A stretch of DNA of 6,476 nt. It comes from Candidatus Poseidoniales archaeon. GTDB taxonomy: Archaea > Thermoplasmatota > Poseidoniia > Poseidoniales > Thalassarchaeaceae. The stretch lies in assembly GCA_028821815.1 (NCBI GenBank), contig JAPKEY010000085.1, positions 1-6,476 on the forward strand, given 5' to 3'. Both the position numbers and the translations under genes were made by a program. The notes beneath the pieces were generated by a model. That model ran no database searches, was not told the origin of the DNA, and worked only from the letters and a program-made list of their open reading frames with translations. Below, in pieces: positions 1-4,526 of the stretch; the first letter of the stretch is position 1; every line of letters begins with the position of its first letter.

Positions 1-9
1 GGGAGCATT

Positions 10-399
10 ATGTCCGAAGATGACTGTGGCTCGACCTTTGCCCTCCCTATGGGTGAGAATGCTGAAGTCGTACCAGTCACAATTGATGTGACTGATGATG
101 CGATGAGTGCGATGGAAGGTGCCATGGCGAATGCCGAGGAAGGGGATGTTCTCGTCGTCAGTGTACTTGGAGGCGGATGTTCAGGATTCATGTACGATTT
201 ACAAATTCAGAACCGTCCTGGAGAAGAAGGATGGCAGTATATTTCCTGTGACGGGGTTACGATTGCGATTCACGACAAGGACAGTGTTCAATTGTCAGGT
301 ATCACTCTGGATTTTGTCAATAGTCTGATGGGTGGTGGATTCAAAGTCATCAACCCAAATGCGCAGAAATCTTGTAGTTGTGGGAAGTCATTCCGCTAA
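10..399 (+). CDS. iscA: A-type iron-sulfur cluster carrier (IscA/ErpA/HesB family)
   Basis: This 129-residue protein belongs to the A-type carriers, small cytosolic proteins that bind a nascent Fe-S cluster (or iron) and pass it to client apoproteins. The three conserved cysteines are visible: C57 in GGGCSGFMYDL and the C-terminal pair C122 and C124 in CSCGKSF. The spacing and the final GKSF match the family signature (usually CGCGxSF), with a Ser between the two cysteines. The first 20 residues, acidic and containing an extra C6, are a longer leader than the roughly 107-residue bacterial IscA has. The ATG at 10 is preceded by GGGAG only four bases away. The frame is open to the window edge, so a start further upstream cannot be excluded; Met14 (base 49) is an alternative. 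IscA, ErpA and SufA cannot be told apart from sequence alone. Its TAA abuts the stop of the convergent membrane-protein gene with no base between. Family assignment is secure; the exact client is unknown. Confidence 0.9.
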   Translation: MSEDDCGSTFALPMGENAEVVPVTIDVTDDAMSAMEGAMANAEEGDVLVVSVLGGGCSGFMYDLQIQNRPGEEGWQYISCDGVTIAIHDKDSVQLSGITLDFVNSLMGGGFKVINPNAQKSCSCGKSFR

Positions 400-1572
400 C
401 TAAACGCCCTCAAATTTCTTCAGGTCTGGTTTCGTAGGTGGTATCGCGTCTTCACCCTCTTGGAGTGTGGATGGTGTACGCAACATATCCTCAAAACTGA
501 AAGTGCCTTGTTGCTCAACCTCGTCACCGTTGGAAATGAGATGCTCTTTCAAGGACCGTAACGGATTCAATTCCATTCGATCATGCTCTCTTGTGAAAGC
601 ATACAATACCGGATTGTGCAATTCCACAATTTGGTTTTGGAATACCATACGAACTCTGTCGGAACGAAGGCCAGCAAAGAACGAAATTTCAACCATGATG
701 GCTACTGCGGCTGCGCTGTAGAGAACGATGAGGACAATTCCGGCAAACCAAATTGGATCTGCGAAAATTGAATTGCTTTCTCCAATTTGTGTCAGGAATA
801 GTTGACGGCTCAATAAGAAAAGAAGACCTAACCCCACAACTGGTGCAAGAATGTCGTCAACCAAGCGTTCCATTGGTTGCATTCGTCTCTGACTGGTATC
901 CGCAAAAACAAGTTCACCATGTGAGGCGGCCTTGACGATGACAATGACACTCGTCAGTATGAGAAATAGCACAACGGTAAGGGATATCCCCACCCATGTA
1001 GGTAAGGGCATGTATGAAACGATGAGGTAACAAAACAGTCCAAGGAATGCAGTAGTCGGGAGACGATGCATATGCTCGACCATCGCATCTTCATCACGAA
1101 CTCCTTTATCCAGCCGATGAATGCCAATGATTCCCCAGTGCATCACCCGCATGACGAGGTTTACAACTTTGGATAGTATTCCGCGGTCAATGAGTAACCA
1201 TTCTGCGGCCAATATTAGTGGGAAAAGTAGTACAAAAATGATGGCACCAATTAACCCTACTAGAGGTGAAAGAATCAAGACCGGGAGAAGCATGAAATGG
1301 GGCAACTTCAGGGGGTGTAATACATCCATTTCAATGCGGCCTTGGCGTGACGAATCGATTGGTAACCCTCTAGCGAGGTGGTCCAACTCTTGGCGACGTG
1401 TAGCCAGAGGTTCGCCCGCATCGAGTACTTGACGAACCCAACGCCGGTATCGGACGTGTTCCGGTTCATTGCCAACTCTGTAGGTCCACCAGAATCGTAA
1501 AGGTAGAGCCAGAATTACGGGGGTCAGCAATATGCCCACGGCAATAAGTAGGCTTGTGAAGTTCTCTGCCAC
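400..1572 (-). CDS. Multi-pass membrane protein of unknown function
   Basis: I do not recognise this 390-residue protein. It has about five to seven hydrophobic segments, roughly at residues 7-26, 93-127 (long enough for a hairpin), 173-190, 192-214, 241-261 and 273-301. Between the first and second lies a polar, Arg-rich stretch (about 28-90), and after the last a soluble tail of about 90 residues (302-390) that ends acidic and Pro/Lys-containing. No catalytic motif, metal-binding His/Cys cluster, ATP-binding loop or transporter signature stands out. The start is GTG at 1572, supported by a GGTGAGG ribosome-binding site ten bases upstream. It is the third gene of a minus-strand run, 41 bp downstream of sodX, so co-transcription with the nickel superoxide dismutase genes is possible, but a functional link is only inference. 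A transporter or a scaffold are both open. Coding status is well supported by length, hydrophobic pattern and tight packing. Confidence 0.8.
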   Translation of the reverse strand: MAENFTSLLIAVGILLTPVILALPLRFWWTYRVGNEPEHVRYRRWVRQVLDAGEPLATRRQELDHLARGLPIDSSRQGRIEMDVLHPLKLPHFMLLPVLILSPLVGLIGAIIFVLLFPLILAAEWLLIDRGILSKVVNLVMRVMHWGIIGIHRLDKGVRDEDAMVEHMHRLPTTAFLGLFCYLIVSYMPLPTWVGISLTVVLFLILTSVIVIVKAASHGELVFADTSQRRMQPMERLVDDILAPVVGLGLLFLLSRQLFLTQIGESNSIFADPIWFAGIVLIVLYSAAAVAIMVEISFFAGLRSDRVRMVFQNQIVELHNPVLYAFTREHDRMELNPLRSLKEHLISNGDEVEQQGTFSFEDMLRTPSTLQEGEDAIPPTKPDLKKFEGV

Positions 1573-1582
1573 AATAGTGATG

Positions 1583-1589
1583 CCTCACC
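1583..1589 (-). promoter_or_regulatory. Shine-Dalgarno site for the membrane-protein gene
   Basis: On the minus strand this reads GGTGAGG, a good anti-16S complement, with ten bases to the GTG start at 1572. It is the clearest ribosome-binding site in the window and decides the start. It lies in the 41-bp gap after sodX, so it would let the third gene of a polycistronic message be translated independently. Confidence 0.55.
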
Positions 1590-1613
1590 ATCCAGTCTTA
1601 ACTCAAGCGGGCA

Positions 1614-1916
1614 TCAATCTCTGATGACAGCGATTATCGAAGCGGTAGGAACAAGTCCGAAGTTGTGTGAATCCTCACTCTCCAACGGATCTGGATTGTC
1701 ACCCTCGATGAACATCGCATCGCACTCAAGTCTTTTGATACGTTTGATGATTGTCGTATTTTTCAGTGGATGCTTAACAATAACGATGTCACCAGCAATT
1801 GGGGCGATGTCGAGAATCGCATTGACATACTGGCCTGCTTTCAGGGTCGGCCACATACTATCGCCATGGACACGAACCTGTACATGGTTCAACTTCCTCA
1901 ACTCGCGCGTATCCAC
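1614..1916 (-). CDS. sodX: Nickel superoxide dismutase maturation protease (SodX, S24/S26-like)
   Basis: This 100-residue soluble protein looks like the small signal-peptidase-related proteases that remove the leader of nickel superoxide dismutase and expose the N-terminal His needed to bind nickel. Box B is GDSMWPTL, with the nucleophile Ser20. Lys58 in TTIIKRIKR is the expected general base. Residues 72-87 (GDNPD...SEDSHNFG) form the conserved structural box of signal peptidase I-type folds. There is no membrane segment, as expected for a cytosolic protease, and the length fits this short family. The start is GTG at 1916: it is the only plausible start that leaves room before the Ser box, although it has no clear ribosome-binding site. 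It lies inside sodN, whose TGA is at 1898-1900, a 19-bp overlap in another frame that suggests translational coupling. Position directly after sodN strongly supports the call over a generic LexA/UmuD-like peptidase. Confidence 0.9.
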   Translation of the reverse strand: MDTRELRKLNHVQVRVHGDSMWPTLKAGQYVNAILDIAPIAGDIVIVKHPLKNTTIIKRIKRLECDAMFIEGDNPDPLESEDSHNFGLVPTASIIAVIRD

Positions 1917-2353
1917 GAAATTTCACTTCGGCCCTTGACGTTCCAGAACATATTGTGGATATTTTCAATCGCATCCATGAGTTCTTGAGCGTGTTCTGAA
2001 GAAACTTCAACCTTGCATGCACTGCACAATTTAGCTGCTTGCCAAAATGTATTGTGGAGATCGGGGATGGATTCAAGGTGCTGTGGCTTGAAGAAATCTG
2101 TCCAAAGAACAAGAAGTTCATCCTTACACTTTTGTGCTTCTTCTTCCTTAATCGCTGCATAACGAGACATTGTATTCACGTATGCTGCCATGGCACTACC
2201 ATTGCTAGTATCTGGACATTCTAAGGCTAGCATTTTCTTGGTCATCGATTGAACAGCTTCACCGGCGATTCGTGCACTTGCGGGGTCGTACACACCACAG
2301 GGGCCATCACAATGGGCTTCGGCATCAATTATCGGCAGTTGCTCTTTTGACAT
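1898..2353 (-). CDS. sodN: Nickel-containing superoxide dismutase (NiSOD) precursor
   Basis: SodN converts superoxide to oxygen and hydrogen peroxide in the cytosol using a nickel ion bound by an N-terminal hook. The 151-residue precursor carries the hook HCDGPCGVYDP at residues 14-24: His14, Cys15 and Cys19 correspond to the ligands His1, Cys2 and Cys6 of the mature enzyme, and Tyr22 to the active-site Tyr9. A 13-residue leader (MSKEQLPIIDAEA) must be removed. The rest matches the four-helix NiSOD body, with VLWTDFFKPQHLE (82-94), PDLHNTFW (97-104) and a final NMFWNVK (134-140). The mature protein would be 138 residues, against 117 in Streptomyces; about 11 of the extra residues form a C-terminal tail (141-151) that overlaps the start of sodX. 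Four further cysteines (46, 76, 110, 113) are unusual for the family. I chose the ATG at 2353; an in-frame ATG at 2365 (adding MGHV) is possible. The upstream open frame to 2692 is the antisense of serA. Transcribed divergently from serA. Confidence 0.96.
   Translation of the reverse strand: MSKEQLPIIDAEAHCDGPCGVYDPASARIAGEAVQSMTKKMLALECPDTSNGSAMAAYVNTMSRYAAIKEEEAQKCKDELLVLWTDFFKPQHLESIPDLHNTFWQAAKLCSACKVEVSSEHAQELMDAIENIHNMFWNVKGRSEISWIRAS
2288..2314 (-). other. Nickel hook and SodX cleavage site within sodN
   Basis: These nine codons encode HCDGPCGVY. The leader is predicted to be cut between Ala13 and His14, making the His amino group the N-terminus of the mature enzyme, as in known NiSODs. 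The two Cys thiolates, the backbone amide of Cys15 and the His N-terminus are the nickel ligands in the family. The fourth hook residue is Gly here, where Streptomyces has Leu. The cleavage position is inferred by alignment from memory. Confidence 0.85.
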
Positions 2354-2405
2354 GACGTGACCCATACGAGTGCCGTCTATGAACATGCGTATGTTGATGG
2401 AGTGC
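2354..2405. promoter_or_regulatory. Divergent promoter region between sodN and serA
   Basis: These 52 bases are the only non-coding divergent region in the window and must hold the promoters of both genes, or at least of sodN. The most TATA-like element is TCTATGAA at 2376-2383 (TTCATAGA on the minus strand). Its centre is about 26 bases from both the sodN ATG at 2353 and the serA ATG at 2406, the spacing expected for leaderless archaeal transcripts. Around it sits a 6-bp inverted repeat, CATACG (2363-2368) and CGTATG (2388-2393), which could be an operator. GGAG at 2399-2402 is only three bases from the serA ATG, too close for a normal ribosome-binding site. The match to the archaeal TATA consensus is weak, and the boundary depends on the chosen serA start. 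Confidence 0.35.
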
Positions 2406-3380
2406 ATGCAAACCCCGGTTATTGTGGCCCGGATTGCAGTGACCGATGGAATGGCAGAGGAAGCTGTCGCAAAACTAATTGATGCCGGACATGAAGTTGA
2501 CTTGAGCCCTGAAAATCTGAACGGATTTGATGCTATAGTCATACGTTCAGCAACCAAAATGACCCCTGATGCAATTGCAGCAGCCCCATCATTACAACTC
2601 ATTGGCAGAGCAGGTGTTGGTGTAGACAATATTGACTTGGACGCGGCGACAAATGCTGGCATCATGGTTTGCAATACACCGGGCTCTTCCACGCAATCTG
2701 TGGTCGAATTGACATTGGGTCATCTACTCGCTTCAACTCGACATATTCCTACTGCAGACCGAGATTTGCGTGCAGGGAAATGGACTAAGAAAGTACTCAA
2801 GGGAACTGAATTGTCTGGCAAACGACTCGGTTTCATCGGATTTGGCCGAATCGCACAAGGTGTCGGCCGGGTTGCACAAGCAATTGGCATGGAATTGCAT
2901 GCCTATGATCCGTATTTACCCAAGCAAATCGCCACTGAGCAAAATTGTGCCCTACACGCGGATGTAAATGATGTGTTTCGCTTGTGCACACACATCGCAA
3001 TTCATTGCAATTTAACCGATGAGACCCAACACCTTGTCAATACTGAGACTCTTGGAATGATGCCAACAATCGGTGCAGATGGGACAGAATGCGGCAACCA
3101 CTTGGTCTCATGTGCACGGGGTGGAATCGTCAGTGAAGCGGATGTCCTTGTGGCATTGGAAAATGGAACGCTAACATCCTGTGCGCTCGACGTGTTTGAG
3201 GTAGAGCCTGCTGGCGATAACCCGCTCCTGCAGCACGAAAACTTCCATGGCACACCCCATATTGGTGCAGCAACCCAAGAGGCGCAAAGTAGAATCGGTT
3301 TTGAGATGGCCGATTTACTCATCGGATTCTTCAATGATGAAATCCCACAATCTGTAGTGAATCGAGCAGTACTCGAGTGA
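2406..3380 (+). CDS. serA: D-3-phosphoglycerate dehydrogenase-like 2-hydroxyacid dehydrogenase, no ACT domain
   Basis: This 324-residue enzyme belongs to the D-2-hydroxyacid dehydrogenases and most resembles SerA, which oxidises 3-phosphoglycerate to 3-phosphohydroxypyruvate, the first step of serine synthesis. The substrate-side motif GRAGVGVDNID (67-77) leads into the NAD-binding domain with GFGRIA (145-150) and, at the end of the next strand, Asp168 in AYDP, which favours NAD over NADP. The catalytic set is visible: Arg238 in SCARGG, Asp262 and Glu267 in DVFEVEP, His285 in TPHIGAAT. The protein stops soon after the catalytic domain closes, so the ACT/ASB regulatory domains of long SerA forms are missing and serine feedback through ACT is not expected. 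The third glycine of GxGxxG is Ala, and about eight extra residues precede SCARGG. Another 2-hydroxyacid dehydrogenase activity is possible. Several in-frame starts exist (GTG 2370, ATG 2379 to 2397); the GTG at 2424 would also fit the family. dinB follows after 34 bp. Confidence 0.85.
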   Translation: MQTPVIVARIAVTDGMAEEAVAKLIDAGHEVDLSPENLNGFDAIVIRSATKMTPDAIAAAPSLQLIGRAGVGVDNIDLDAATNAGIMVCNTPGSSTQSVVELTLGHLLASTRHIPTADRDLRAGKWTKKVLKGTELSGKRLGFIGFGRIAQGVGRVAQAIGMELHAYDPYLPKQIATEQNCALHADVNDVFRLCTHIAIHCNLTDETQHLVNTETLGMMPTIGADGTECGNHLVSCARGGIVSEADVLVALENGTLTSCALDVFEVEPAGDNPLLQHENFHGTPHIGAATQEAQSRIGFEMADLLIGFFNDEIPQSVVNRAVLE

Positions 3381-3414
3381 AGAGTTCTTGAGCCATCGAT
3401 TTCCAATTGGTAGC

Positions 3415-4524
3415 ATGCGAGAGCGAATCCTGATTCATTGTGATTTAGATGCGTTCTTTGCAGCTGTTGAAACCCTTCACCACAATTTAGACCCTGATGT
3501 TCCACTAATCATCGGTAGTGACCCTAAAAATGGGCAAGGAAGAGGTATTGTATCAACCTGTAATTACGCAGCCCGTGAATTTGGAATTCGAAGTGCTATG
3601 CCTATTTCTGAAGCGTGGCGACGCTGTCCGGGCCAACCTTTGGGCCCCGCCCTGTATCACCGAGGCACACACCGGTTGTATCGACATGCATCAAATCGAG
3701 TGATGGCAATATTGTCACAGCATGCGGGCAAGTTTGAGCAAGCCAGTATTGACGAAGCCTACCTTGATGTGACTGAACAATGTGGTGGTGATTGGAATCG
3801 TGCTGAAGGACTCTGTCGGCAGTTACAGCAACTGATAATGGCTGATATTTCATTGAGTGCATCATTTGGGATAGGCCCGACAAGGGTTGCTGCAAAAATG
3901 GCTAGCGAGGCGCGAAAACCAGGCGGTATATTCCTCGTTCACCCTGGTGGATTACAGGAGTTTTTCTCATCACACCCTTGTAGAGCTGTGCCAGGGATTG
4001 GGCCCAAGGCCGCGCAAATGCTAGGAGAACTTGGTATCATGATGCTATCTGATGCCTATCGCGAAGGACCTGATTTAATTACTGATGCTGTCGGATCAAG
4101 AAGAGCAAAAATGCTCTGGAGAATTCTTGAAGGTGATTCTTCGAATGAAGTCAGCGCACTGCGGTCAAGGAAAAGTATTGGAAAAGAACGAACTTTTTCT
4201 CATGATGTCAAGGAAACGGAGGTCGTGTTCGATATGCTAGAGAACCTCATAACACAGGTCACTAGGAAATTGCGAAACCTAGAAATCACTGCCCGGAATG
4301 TCGAAGTTAAACTTCGCTATCGAGGATTTGAAACGGTATCACATGCAAGGAGTTTAGCAGTATCGATGGATGATGAAGAAACTTTCAAGCGTATTGCGTC
4401 TCGATTGTTGGCCAATGTGTATGACACAACACGATCTGTTCGGTTGGTTGGGTTTCGAGTTGGGGATTTAGAAGCACCACCTAATAGGCAGGCCACACTT
4501 GATACGTTTTCTGAAGAGGAATGA
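3415..4524 (+). CDS. dinB: DNA polymerase IV (Y-family translesion polymerase, DinB/Dpo4 type)
   Basis: A Y-family polymerase that copies past damaged template bases. With the ATG at 3415 it has 369 residues, a typical length. Palm and fingers motifs are in order: HCDLDAFF (8-15) with metal ligand Asp10 and steric-gate Phe15, NYAAREFGIRSAMP (50-63) with the nucleotide-contacting Tyr51 and Arg54, and SIDEAYLDVT (111-120) with catalytic Asp113 and Glu114. The thumb has a helix-hairpin-helix, VPGIGPKAAQMLGELGI (192-208). The little-finger domain starts near RKSIGKERTF (252-261). The last 11 residues, QATLDTFSEEE, resemble a PCNA-interacting peptide: Gln359, Leu362 and Phe365 fit, but the second aromatic is Ser366. 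A TTG at 3388 would add nine residues ahead of the usual family start, so I prefer the ATG. Neither start has a clear ribosome-binding site. It lies 34 bp after serA on the same strand and may share its message. All catalytic residues are intact. Confidence 0.95.
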   Translation: MRERILIHCDLDAFFAAVETLHHNLDPDVPLIIGSDPKNGQGRGIVSTCNYAAREFGIRSAMPISEAWRRCPGQPLGPALYHRGTHRLYRHASNRVMAILSQHAGKFEQASIDEAYLDVTEQCGGDWNRAEGLCRQLQQLIMADISLSASFGIGPTRVAAKMASEARKPGGIFLVHPGGLQEFFSSHPCRAVPGIGPKAAQMLGELGIMMLSDAYREGPDLITDAVGSRRAKMLWRILEGDSSNEVSALRSRKSIGKERTFSHDVKETEVVFDMLENLITQVTRKLRNLEITARNVEVKLRYRGFETVSHARSLAVSMDDEETFKRIASRLLANVYDTTRSVRLVGFRVGDLEAPPNRQATLDTFSEEE

Positions 4525-4526
4525 AG

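Noticed and set aside
1624..1938. A 104-codon plus-strand open frame opposite sodX
   Set aside because: It is the antisense shadow of sodX, whose Ser/Lys protease motifs and link to sodN are clear.
2370..2405. GTG at 2370 or the ATGs at 2379, 2385, 2391 and 2397 as serA start
   Set aside because: They add a Met-rich stretch (MPSMNMRMLMECM) not seen in the family and consume the whole divergent promoter region. ATG 2406, or possibly GTG 2424, fits better.
2403..2410. Palindrome TGCATGCA across the serA start codon as an operator
   Set aside because: Eight-base palindromes are expected by chance in several places in a window this size, and nothing else supports this one.
2354..2692. The open minus-strand frame upstream of sodN that would extend it to 264 residues
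   Set aside because: The added sequence is the antisense of the serA coding region and resembles no leader. The ATG at 2353 gives the short leader typical of SodN.
3388..3414. TTG start adding nine residues to DinB
   Set aside because: Family members begin only a few residues before the DxD motif. The ATG at 3415 does this, and the TTG lacks a convincing ribosome-binding site.
3002..3505. A 167-codon open frame on the minus strand across the serA-dinB junction
   Set aside because: It lies antisense to two well-supported genes, with no family signature or ribosome-binding site and a composition that follows from their codons.
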